A stretch of 64,000 nucleotides of DNA from positions 23,959,188-24,023,187 of the forward strand of contig CM033747.1 of the NCBI GenBank assembly GCA_019671005.1, given 5' to 3'. Of this stretch, positions 37,821 through 48,786 are shown piece by piece; position 1 is the first letter of the stretch; each line of letters opens with the position of its first letter. Under the pieces are notes generated by a model. The model searched no databases and was not told the origin of the DNA. It saw only the letters and a program-made list of their open reading frames with translations. The stretch comes from Hibiscus mutabilis (taxonomy: Eukaryota; Streptophyta; Magnoliopsida; Malvales; Malvaceae). Both the position numbers and the translations under genes were made by a program.

Positions 37821-38350
37821 TGTAACACCCTCAACGTGTATTCGATGATTAAATACACATTGAAGATGTTACTAAATTATTTAGCTGATTTCCTAACTTG
37901 TATTTTTTTTACATTTGACACAAAACTAGCTTACAAAATAACCAACGAATAAATTGATACATGCCCACTAAAGAATATCATAAATTTAGAATGTCTTACT
38001 GATGTTTGACAGATTGCAACTTGATTAACATGCTTGGCTTCTCTTCCGGTAAGTTTCTGATAACCTACGTGTGAAATAGCACACACTAAGTATTCACTTA
38101 GTGATGCATTTAACACATTTATTATAACATGAAGAGATGCAATACAATGTTATATAAAAGTGCATTACAATTTCTGTAAGATGAAAATCATTTCACAACA
38201 TAATAGTATCATGTCATTATTTTTCTATGTTCATCAGATCTTCACATGCATAATAATTTCTTTGACATAAACATGTCTTCAATACGATTAATGTCATCTA
38301 TCAATTCTGTCATAGAATCATGATATCAATGGTTCATAATCATTACATAG

Positions 38351-38542
38351 CCATGCTTTCGTCATGCAATCATTTGCATATCATATTCTTTAACATAATC
38401 ATACTTTCTTCATGCAATCATTTGCATATCATATCCTTTAACATAGTCATACTTTCGTCATGCAATCATTTGCATATCATATTCTTTAACATAGCCATAC
38501 TTTCGTCATGCAATCATTTGCATATCATATCCATTAACATAG
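38351..38542 (+). repeat. 48-bp tandem repeat in E7
   Basis: Four close copies of a unit containing CGTCATGCAATCATTTGCAT and ATCATAT-CTTTAACATAG. It is unrelated in sequence to the 48-bp array of E4. Confidence 0.85.
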
Positions 38543-38734
38543 CCCAAAGTATATTATATGAGACCAAGGTACGCGGGTCATCACGACACCGTAGTGTCTA
38601 CGACGCCGTAACGTCTGCATCGCCGAAGTGACTGAGATGAGTACATACTCGAGGACGCCCTTTGCTCCTCATACTCGCACATTTTGTGCCATGTAACACC
38701 GTAGTATTTGAACCATCTCCGTAGAGTCTAACTC

Positions 38735-39245
38735 GACTCGGTAGAGTCTATCTCGACTCCAAATAGTCTATATTGTTTATCTCGACCCCGAAAAGTCTAC
38801 ATTGTTTAGCTCGAACCCAAAGAGTCTACATTGTTTATCTCGACCCTGAAGAGTCTACATTGTTTATCTCGATCTCGAAGAGTCTACATTGTCTATCTCG
38901 ACCCCGAAGAGTCAACATTGTTTATCTCGACCCCGAAGAGTCTGCATTGTCTATCTCGACCTCGAAAAGTCTATATTGTTTATCTCAACCCTGAAGAGTC
39001 TACATTGTTTATCACGACCCCAAAGAGTCTACATTGTCTATCTCGACCCCGAAGAGTTTATATTGTTTATTCGACCCTGAAGAGTCTATATTGTTTATCT
39101 CGACCCCGAAGAGTCTACATTGTCTATCTCGACCCCGAAGAGTCTACATTGTTTATCTCGACCCCGAATAGTCTACATTGTTTATCTCGACCCTGAAGAG
39201 TCTACATTGTCTATCTCGACCCCGAAGAGTCTACATTGTTTATCT
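38735..39245 (+). repeat. 29-bp tandem repeat in E7
   Basis: About 17 copies of a unit with TCTCGACCCCGAAGAGTC and TACATTGTTTA. Because 29 is not divisible by three, successive units rotate through the frames, giving overlapping repetitive open frames (38773-38994, 38831-39196, 38889-39080) that are not genes. Confidence 0.9.
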
Positions 39246-42200
39246 CGCATCGTAGTGCTATGACGCAGTTGCTAGGACTATATGGATATCCAATTATACC
39301 AAAGAGTCTCACACTAGTACTTGGGCATATCAATATATTATTTTTCATATTCTATATCCAATCCTTCAATACTATTGTCCATAATTCAATAATGAGCAGT
39401 TCATACTCAAAATCTAAAAAACTGATTTATCTTAGATAAATCATTATGCCATATCAGTGTATCTCATATGCCATTTAATATTTCATGCTATTTACATAAC
39501 TTTGATCAACATAAATTTTCATTAATATTAATGTCGACTTCTCACAAGTCTCTCTCATATCATATATATAAAATAAATAAAAATGCATTCATTCATATCA
39601 CATATATAATAAATAAGTAAAAATGCACTCACTTGGGCCATTTATTAGCATGCCTCACTAAATTCTACTCGATCAATTCCTTCATAGTATCTCGAATCTT
39701 CTTTTGATTCGGATTTGATTTTATTAACCATATGAATATAAACAAACATTTTTTAGATTCACTTCTAACAATATTTCAATCAAGCTATCTAATCGTTTAA
39801 CATAAAAATTTTCCATAATTTTCCTTCCATCCGTATACTGTCCAAAAATTCATTTTAGTCCTTAATGACCATTTTGAACTTCCAATAATTCTTTCGAGCT
39901 TGTTATCAAACATTTAGATTCAAAATGTATCAAATTCTATTTTCTGGCAACTTGTCCTACCCTCAGAGTTTTACTTCTAAAGATCAGAATACACATCGGA
40001 TCTTAATATCCTTTATACTATAAGAACTAGATTCGATAACGATTCTAACAGTATAATCCACATAAATTAATAAAATCTACAAAAATTATGAAAATTCTTC
40101 AAATTCCCGTCACAGAGCTTCCTAACAGAAACTGCTCTATAAATTTTCTGACCTTTATTCGATTAAAAATTCACATGTTTTAACTTGGAGCTCGAAATCA
40201 GTTTCCGTTTGTTGGAAATGAAACTAGACGAACAAATATTTACATCGATATAAAATTTATTATCTAAATCTTTTTGTAGAATTTATGGTGAATTTTCGAA
40301 GTCACCGCCAAAAATTAAATCTTCTACATAGCTTTCCATAATAAACTTCTAATTTATACTAACTTCTTCTTATTTTTCTACTTGTCAATTTAGTCCCATC
40401 ACTTGCTTCAAACCATCAATTCATCATCTTCTTCATCAAATAATTATTCAAAATAATTCCCTCTAATTTTTCTTTCTTTGCCGAAATAGTCACTAAAATG
40501 CAAAGGTAAGGATTCAAACTTCTTAACTTTGCAATTTAGTCCTTAAATCAACATTACTACCTTAATTCTATTATTTTAACTAAAAATTAGATTTAATCCC
40601 CATCCAAGAATTCATTTCCTATTTGGTCACTTGATTTTGACAAATTGTCAAAATGGTCACTAATTTGATTCAACGTTGGTTTAGCAATCTAACATCAATT
40701 TCACATGTCCAACATCATTAATTACATAAATAGACTCAAATTTCATAAATTCAGATTTGGTCCCTTAACTTTGAAGCTTGTCGAATTGGTCTATATATAT
40801 ATTTAACTTAGGGTTTTGCTTCCAAACAACAAATCAAGCTTACTAGATCCTTAATCCAACATCACAAACCCTAAGTTAGACTTAAATCCATAAACCCTAA
40901 TCTTCTCCATACAAACCAAAATATGTAGGGTTTAAATCCTAACTCAATAACATGATTCTAACATCATATAAGCTTGATTCCAACTTAAATTCAACCATGG
41001 AATCATAAAATTTCAAAAGCCCCAATTTGTTCATAAACCTTAATTTCTTCTTCATATCAAATGTCATCAACCAATCAAGTATTCTATGAATTATTTACAT
41101 CAAAAGATAGAGCTCGAAGAATAGAACAACTTTGTAGTTCGAAAGATTACCTTAAAACCGAGATTCAGGGCTTAAATCGAGCTTGGAAAATTTCCTTCTT
41201 CTTTCTCCTCTTCACCATGGTTTTGGAGAGTTATTTTCTGATAATACTTCATATTTTCATGTATTTATGCCACTTGTATTATAAAAAATGAATTTTTAAT
41301 TCAATAATTTCCACTTTCCAAAAATAACCTTCAACTAGATCTATATTTCTAATTTGCCATTTTGTAACATTCCAACTAGACTTAGCTGGATTCTAATCAG
41401 CCACTATTCATCAATAAAAGAAATCTCAAAATTCCTTTAATGTCCCTTTTGGGCAAAATGACCAAAATGCCCTTTACTGATCAACTTATTCACTAAATTG
41501 CCATTCCATGTCATTTCAATCGATTTAAATTTTTCCTGATCTTTTTAACATCCAAATAGTTATAAAATAATATTTTATGACTTTTCTAAGATCCATGGAA
41601 CTATCTCTAAAATTTTAGCTCGATTTGATTTACCGATAATTATCGAGAATTTTATCGGCTACTAAATAAATTCCTTAATCAAAATAAATCATAGGATTCA
41701 TAATGAATCGAACTAAAAATATTTCCAAAACTTGGGAATAATTTTTTTATATCCTTCTTCAATCATATAGTAAAATTTCATAATTTTCTAGTTCGATCTG
41801 GATACCCGAATTCCTCTTAAACTTTGACTGCGATTTCTCAACAATCAAAATATCGGTTCAAACCAGAATTCCACATTTGATCCACACCCTTAGGTGATCT
41901 ATCTATTTATGAAATGAACACCCCTAACTTTTGGGAAATTACAACTTTAGTCCTTCAACTTTTCATATTTAGTCTTGTACCATACAAGTATTGACTACTT
42001 AACATTTTGGTCACTAAATTTTAAACTTCAATTCCCATTCTAATTTTCCTAGAATTTTGACCAAACTTTGCAAGTACCCTAATTAACTTTCCCTCTATCA
42101 TCTGATGCTTTTAAATCTCAGGAATTCTTTTTCCATAACCCATAATCGAAGAAATCCTAACTTTTACATTTTTGTCATTTTAGTCCCTAAGATAACTTTT

Positions 42201-42260
42201 AAGCTATTATCTTAGTACTAAATGATCCTTAATCAACTTAGTAAAATTTGGGGTATTACA

Positions 42261-43476
42261 GTATGTGTTAGAGAATGACATACTGGACTGACCCTCTATG
42301 AGCTTGTTTCTTGGATTATTATGTGATAGTCACAACATTGCTCATAGTGATAACTACATGTATGATCCTCAGACTTGAGATCATCATTATTTCAACATTC
42401 TGAGTGACATATTTTGATATAGTCAAACGTGTGTTGTAATTGACTACATTATAAAGATTGATATTAGATATGACATAATCTATGTAGTGGGATATGGTTG
42501 ATCAAGATAGGATTTGTCGCTCCTACATAATAGGAGTAATATCACAGGCCACTTGATTGAGTGAGACTAAAAATGCATGGCCATGCTCGAATAAATTTAT
42601 ATGAAATGTCATAGTTATTCATTTGTAGTAGTCTACTCAAGATATTAATAAATATTAGATGGACTATACAAGTGTGTCTGTTCCATGACTTGTGTCCAAT
42701 CTGGATATAAAGGACAAAATGATGTAATATATGAAAAAGAGTTAATCACAAAGAGTTATGTCGAACCACGATTTTGTGTAACTTAGGTAGAAATGATGTA
42801 TTGCTAGATGCCACTCATTGCTTATAATATTAGAATTGTTCTAGATATTATTTCTAACGTTACATGAACCTACAAGGGTCACACCCTATGATTGAAACGG
42901 ACAAATATTGACTAGATAGCATGTGTGCAAACTTGTTGTACACGAAATTAGTTAAAACCGAAATTATTATAATTATAGATAATTTCGGTTATATATATAT
43001 TAATACTAGATAATTATTGTAATTATCAAATACTATTAAAATAGAAATATTCCTAAAGAAACCTAATTAATGTAGAATTAGATTCTACACATTTAATTAT
43101 GTTTGGTTAAATATATTGTATATTTAATGAATCCAAATTTAATTAGGATTAGGTTTCTAGATGCTATATAAAGGCATAAGGTCTAGCAACCAAACATATG
43201 CCTATTGCTGAAAACCTCTCTAGCAGTTATAGAAGTAAAATAATGTTCGTTTTATTCGGGTAGACTGCATAGAGGTCAGAACACTGTTGTGTCGACTTGG
43301 ACTCGACATCTTGACTGAAAGAATCAGATTCTTCTACGTCCCTGTAGTTATCAAACTTAATTGAGGTGAGGTTTTATCCCTTTTCACCCCGAATTCATTC
43401 CTCGTACATGGATCATTGGCAGAATTCATCGGATAATTTTTCGCTACGCCATGAGGTGTACCGGCATTTCCCTACA
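42261..43476 (+). repeat. E6 5' LTR, second part
   Basis: Resumes after the second GTATG and ends TTTCCCTACA, directly before the primer site. Contains the TATA box at 43165. Confidence 0.8.
43165..43172 (+). promoter_or_regulatory. TATA box of E6 LTR
   Basis: TATATAAA in GCTATATAAAGGC, about 305 bp before the LTR end, a good plant core promoter match. Confidence 0.65.
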
Positions 43477-43477
43477 G

Positions 43478-43490
43478 TGGTATCAGAGCC
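43478..43490 (+). other. E6 primer binding site
   Basis: TGGTATCAGAGCC, a full match to the initiator-Met tRNA primer site, one base after the LTR end. Confidence 0.9.
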
Positions 43491-44718
43491 ACTTGTACGA
43501 TACAGATTCATGTTAAATACTTCAGTGATGCAATGGTATGAGATGCATGCTTTTAGTTTTTGATTTTTTGACGAATATACGTTGTTAAGCAAATCGAATC
43601 AATCACGATTAAAGTGTTAATCCTGTTAATCGACGGTCAAGTGTTGATCATAGAAATTGTTGTTATTAGTTTTAATTTATTGCGTGTTAATTGTTAACAT
43701 GTCGATAATTTGATTATCAGTGCTGATCGAGTTCTACATAGGAATAACAGTTATTCCAGTATGAAAAACCTTCGGTAATTGAAAATCCCAAAAAACACGA
43801 ATCTGTTGATAAAAATTATCAAATCATGAGGTTTTTTTATAGTAATAGAAGTAGGCAACAAAGGTTGTAGGAATAATTTTGGTAATTTTAATAAACAAGA
43901 TAAAACATGTGTATGTTTTGGTTGATATTCACGGTTTTTGAGAATGCATGATTATAGCCCTATAAGCCCATTTAGTTTTTTACAAAGGTTGTAATTTTTA
44001 AATACAGCATGCGTGCCGTGCCTCTCTCTACTTCTGTTGTAATTCTCTTCTCATCTTACTCCCTTGTATGTAAAACGAGTTTCTAAAATTGTAATCTATA
44101 CGAAAAAGCATGAACCAACAGAATAGAAGGATGGGCCGATAGAAAGATGCACGAGAAGTAATTTTATTCTTAGGATAATATGGTTTTCCCATTGGCTTGA
44201 GACGGACCACCTTAGGATTTGGGCTATAACCATTGCATTTATATTTACTACTTTAAATGTGTGTGATACAATGTATGTTTATTAGCATGATGGTAACTGA
44301 TTATATCATAGTTGAATGATGAGATTAATTTTATAAAAACCCTCCATATTTAATTAATAGCTATCCAATATTTACCCTCGTTAAAATCCTTGATCGGTAC
44401 TATGTAGGTTTTGCTAAAGCAAAATACACGTACCTATCTGGGTTAAACATGAAGAATAAGCAAGTGATATTCAAAGGTTGCAATATTGGTTAAACTAGGT
44501 TGTCCTAATGAGATTAGAAACCTAAAGGCTAATAATTTGGATAATCATGAGATGATTAAGAACAATAGTTGTTCACCAAATATAGGAGTTACATGAGATG
44601 TAATTAGCAAGTGTTGCTTACCTAAATAATTGAATTCTAGGAGTAAAGCCAAAGCTGACTTAGAATGAAATGAAATATGGATCCTTGCATTTACAAACAT
44701 GATAAAATGTACTCATAG
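43491..44718 (+). other. E6 leader
   Basis: Untranslated sequence between primer site and gag. No domain or repeat seen. Confidence 0.6.
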
Positions 44719-45590
44719 ATTATATCCTATCATTGTAGATTTTTTCTGGGTAACACAAACTCGTTATCATTGCGATCCGTCCTTGAGAATGACAAATTGA
44801 ATAGCTTGAACTTCCTTGACTGGTTCTGTAACTTAAGGATTGTCCTTAAACAAAAACGAAAGCTACAAGTCATCAAAGAACACGTCCCTAAAAAACCAGC
44901 AGATGATGCCTCCATAGATGAATTGGAAGCTTTTAAGAAATACTCAAATGACATGGTAGATGTCGGGTGTTTGATGCTTGCGACCATGACTCTTGAGCTT
45001 CAGAAGCAACATGGGGACATGGTTCCCTATGAGATGGTTAAGAATCTCAAAGAATTATATGAGAGGCAAGCTCTTCAAGAGAGGTATGAGACGTCTAAGG
45101 CTTTGTTTTGATGCATGATAGTGGAGGGAACTCCAGTAGGAACTCATGTTCTCAAAATGATATGGTACATTCAGACCCTAGAAAAATTGGGTTTCCCTCT
45201 AAGTGTTGAATTGGCTAATGATTTTATCTTGCAATCGTTGCCGGATAGTTTTAATCAGTTTGTTCTTAATTTCAATATGAGTGAAATTAAAAAATCATTG
45301 CCACAGTTACTTGGTCTATTAAGAACAACAGAGAACAACATGAAAAAGGTTGGGTGCAAGCCTATTTTGATGGTCCGAAAGGATGAAAGAAAAGGAAAGC
45401 CCAACACCAAGGCAAAACCAAAGCCCAACAATGGAAAGACTGCATTGAAACCCAAAGGAGGAGTTGCAAAAGAAGGAAAGTATTTCCATTGCAACAATGC
45501 TGGACATTGGAAGAGAAACTGCCATGTCTATCTTGAGGATATCAAGAAAGCAAGAGAAAATGGACAGTCCGGATTAGGTATTTATGTTAT
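44719..45590 (+). pseudogene. E6 gag
   Basis: The frame reads LRSVLENDKLNSLNFLDWF from about 44770; no ATG is present after the upstream stop at 44716, so the start codon seems lost. A UBN2-type gag core follows (LKELYERQALQERYETSKALF), then a nonsense codon TGA at 45109-45111 and an in-frame continuation (TPVGTHVLKMI, ... LPDSFNQFVLNF). The zinc knuckle at 45478-45522 reads YFHCNNAGHWKRNC: the first of its C-x2-C-x4-H-x4-C ligands is Tyr. A basic Lys/Pro stretch precedes the knuckle. In a live element gag forms the particle. Confidence 0.85.
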
Positions 45591-48500
45591 TGATATTAAT
45601 ATATCAATATCTACTTATTGGGTATTAGATACCAATTGTGATTCTCACATTTGTACTTCTGTACAGGGACTAAAAAGGAGTAGAAAATTGGTAAAAGGAG
45701 ATGTGGATCTACGAGTGAGAAATAGAGCAAGAGTTGCTGCATTAGCTATAGGGACATACACTTTGTCATTACCTAGTGGACTTGATTTAGAGGATTGTTA
45801 TTTCGTACCTAGTTTGACTAAAAACATTATTTCAATTTCTTGTTTGGACAATATTGGTTTTGAGATTATTGTTTAGAATAATAGTTGTTCCTTTTATCTC
45901 AATAATGTTTTTTATGGTACAACACATTTAATGAATGGCCTCTGTATTTTAGATCAAGACAATTTCATATACAACATAAATACGAAAAGATCAAAAACAA
46001 ATGACTAATCAAACTTATCTTTGGCATTGTCGCTTGGGTCATATAAGTGAGAAACACATATCAAAACTTCATAAAGATGGATTTTTGGATTATTTTGTTT
46101 TTGAACAATTTGATATATGTGAGCCTTGCTTACTAGGAAAAATGACCAAATCTCTTTTTAACGGTAAAAACGAGCGAGCAAGCGATTTATTAGGCCTAAT
46201 ACATAGTGATGTATGGGGACCAATGAATACACAAGCCCAATGAGTTTTTTTAGTACTTCATTACTTTCATCAACGACTTTAGTAGATATGGGTATATTTA
46301 CTTAATGCATCATAAATCTGAATCTCTTGAAATGTTTAAGGAATTTAAGAATGAAGTACAAAACCAACTAAGAAAAAGGATTATAGCTCTTTGATCAGTT
46401 CGAGGAGGAGAATACTTAAGCCTAGAGTTTGATGACCTTCTTAAAGAATATGGGATTGTCTCACAACTTATACCTCCTAGAACTCCACAACATAATGGAG
46501 TCTCTGAAAGGAGAAATTGAACATCATTAGACATGGTTTGGTCAATGATGAGTCATGCTGATCTTCCAATTTCTTTTTTGGGGACATGAGCTAGAGACAG
46601 CTGCATTTACACTAAATCGTGTTCCATCTTAATTGGTTCAAAAGACACCATATAATATATGGACTTGGAAGCGTCCTAGTATGTCTTTTATGAAAATTTG
46701 GGGATGCGAAGTTTATGTTAAACATCAGATGTCTACAAAACACGAACCCATATCTCATAAGTATAATTTTGTAGGATATCCTAAAGAAACTAAAGGATAT
46801 TATTTCTTCAAATCATTTGAGAATAAAATGTTTTTTGCTCGAACGGGAGTCTTCCTAGAGAGAGAATTTATTTTCAAAATAGGAAGTGGGAGAAACATTA
46901 AACTTGAGGAAATTCGAGATCAACCATAGATCACTAAACAAAAGATTGAACAACAAAAAGTTCCACAAATAGTTGACAAACATCCAATTGTTTTTGAATC
47001 ACAACCACTGCGGAGATCTATGAGAGAACGCAATGCGCCTAAGAGATATGGATTTCTTGTTACATTGCATGGTGATGTTCTCCTCATAGATCAAGATAAG
47101 CCTAGGACTTATTAGGAAGTAGTGGCAAGCCCAAACTCTGAGAAATAGCTAGAAGCCATGGAATTCGAGATGAATTCCATGTCAAAAAACCAAGTGTGGA
47201 CTTTGGTTGACCCACCTGAAGGGATTAATCCTATAGGTTGCAAATGGGTTTTCAAAAAGAAGACTGACATGGACGGTAATATACAAACATACAAACGACA
47301 ATTAGTCGCTAAGAGTTTTCATCAAATTCATGGTATAGACTATGATAAAACTTTTTCCTCTGCTGCTATGTTCAAAACCATCCATATATTGCTTGCGATA
47401 GCTGCATTTTATGATTATTAAATCTGGCAAATGGATGTAAAAACTGTTTCCTTAATGGAAAATTAGATGGGGATGTGTACATGACACAACCTGAGGGTTT
47501 TGTCAATCCAAAAGATGCCTGAAAAGTATGCAAGCTACAAAGATCCATTTACGGGTTGAAGCAAGCCTCTCGAAGTTGGAATCTTCATTTCAATAATGCA
47601 ATCAAAGAATTTGGTTTTATCAAAAATAAAGATGAGCCATGTGTTTTCAAGAAAATTAGTGGGAGCACTGTCATATTCTTGGTATTGTATGTGGACGACA
47701 TACTAAAAATGGGAAACGACATACCTACATTACAATATGTAAAGACTTGGTTAGGAAAATGTTTTTCTACGAAAGACTTGGGTGAAGCAACCTACATATT
47801 AGAAGTCAAGATTTATAGAGATAGATCAAGACGACTCCTAGGACTAAGTCAAAATACATACATAGATAAAGTACTGGAAAGATTCAGTATGGAAGAATCT
47901 AAATGTAGATTATTACCTATGAGACATGGCATTTGACTCTGAAGGAAATGTGTCATTCAACGCCTCAAGAAAGAGAGCGCATGAGTAAGATTCTATATGC
48001 TTCAACCATTGGATCTATCATGTATGCCATGCTATGTACACGTCTGGATGTATCATATGCATTAAGTATGACAAGTCGGCACCAAGTAGATCCTGATGAA
48101 GGTCATTGGGTTGCAGTTAAAAACATCCTTAAGTACTTGAGAAGAACTAAGGATACATTCCTTATGTATGAAGATGAAGAAGATCTAAGTATAAAAGGTT
48201 ATACTGACGCAAGCTTCCAAACCGATAAGGATGATTCTCGATCGTAATCAGGTTTTGTGTTTTGCCTTAATGGAGGTGCTATAAGTTGGAAAAGTTCAAA
48301 GCAAGATATAGTAACAGATTTTACAATAGAAGCCGAGTATATTACAGCAAGTGATGCTACAAAATAGGCTGTTAGGATCAAGAAGTTTATATCTAAACTA
48401 GGGGTTGTGCCTAGCATATCAAATGCTATAGATCTACATTGTGGCAACAACAGAGCCAACGTACAAGCAAAAGAACCCATATCTCACCAGCGATCCAAAC

Positions 48501-48638
48501 ACATACTTAGGCGTTACCATCTCATTCGAGAAATTGTTGATTGAGGAGATATGGAAATATGTAGAGAACCAACGTATGATAATATCACCGATCCACTGAC
48601 AAAGCCTCTGACGCAGCAGACGCATGATCGTCACACCA
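45591..48638 (+). pseudogene. E6 pol: PR-INT-RT-RNase H
   Basis: Protease: WVLDTNCDSHIC (about 45617), with the expected DTG or DSG as DTN. Integrase: LWHCRLGH and CEPCLLGK zinc ligands (46020-46140), first Asp in IHSDVWGP kept, second Asp changed to Val (SVRGGEY, about 46395), Glu in HNGVSERRN kept. RT: 47158-47936 with WVFKKK, QMDVK and intact YVDD (47688-47700). RNase H: 48190-48600, with TDAS and EAEY kept but CDNN as CGNN. Copia order confirmed. Stops or frameshifts at about 45874, 46000, 46241, 46393, 46516, 47419 and 47936 among others. The reading ends at TKPLTQQTHDRH, followed at once by E8. Confidence 0.85.
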
Positions 48639-48786
48639 TGTAATACCCCAAAATTGTTAGTTGTTTAAGAGTCATTTAACACTAAGATAAGGGCCTAAAA
48701 GCTAACTTAGTGACTAAAATGATAAAATATAAAAGTTAGGATTTCTTTAATTAAGAACTCTAGGAAAGGAATTTCTGAAAATTAAG
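48639..48786 (+). repeat. E8: start of an E7-family LTR
   Basis: Starts TGTAATACCCC and matches the reverse complement of 42115-42260 with moderate divergence. It stops where LTR A of E9 begins. The simplest reading is that an E7-family element went into E6 and then received E9. Confidence 0.65.

Larger units (their letters stand above)
37821..42260 (-). mobile_element. E7: 4.44-kb solo-LTR-like insertion
   Basis: TGTAACACCCTC to GGGGTATTACA flanked by GTATG duplications. No primer site, gag or pol is visible. The end at 42115-42260 is homologous, inverted, to 48639-48786 (E8), which shows that TGTAATACCCC is a family terminus. The sense is inferred from that and from TTTAGTCC-type words on the plus strand. 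Contains a 48-bp array (38351-38542) and a 29-bp array (38735-39245). A very long solo LTR is the simplest reading; a non-autonomous element is the alternative. The small open frame at 41061-41291 shows no known domain. Confidence 0.65.
37532..48638 (+). mobile_element. E6: Ty1/copia element, 3' LTR not in window
   Basis: 5' LTR 37532-37820 plus 42266-43476 (split by E7), primer site, leader, gag and pol in copia order (integrase before RT). It is inserted in the E5 protease codons and interrupted at 48639 by E8 just after RNase H. The 1.5-kb LTR runs TGCTGGAGTATG to TTTCCCTACA. Lineage within copia is not clear to me; Tork-like is a weak guess. Confidence 0.85.

Noticed and set aside
38773..39196. 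Repetitive secreted or structural protein gene
   Set aside because: Overlapping frames arise from a 29-bp tandem repeat; no start context, no promoter, no conserved product.
41061..41291. 76-residue frame in E7 with a hydrophobic C-terminus
   Set aside because: Isolated in non-coding LTR-like sequence, no domain, no second copy to test conservation.
41356..42260. Separate 905-bp LTR starting TGTAACATTCC inside E7
   Set aside because: The word is a plausible LTR terminus, but there is no target duplication or second copy, so I keep E7 as one insertion.
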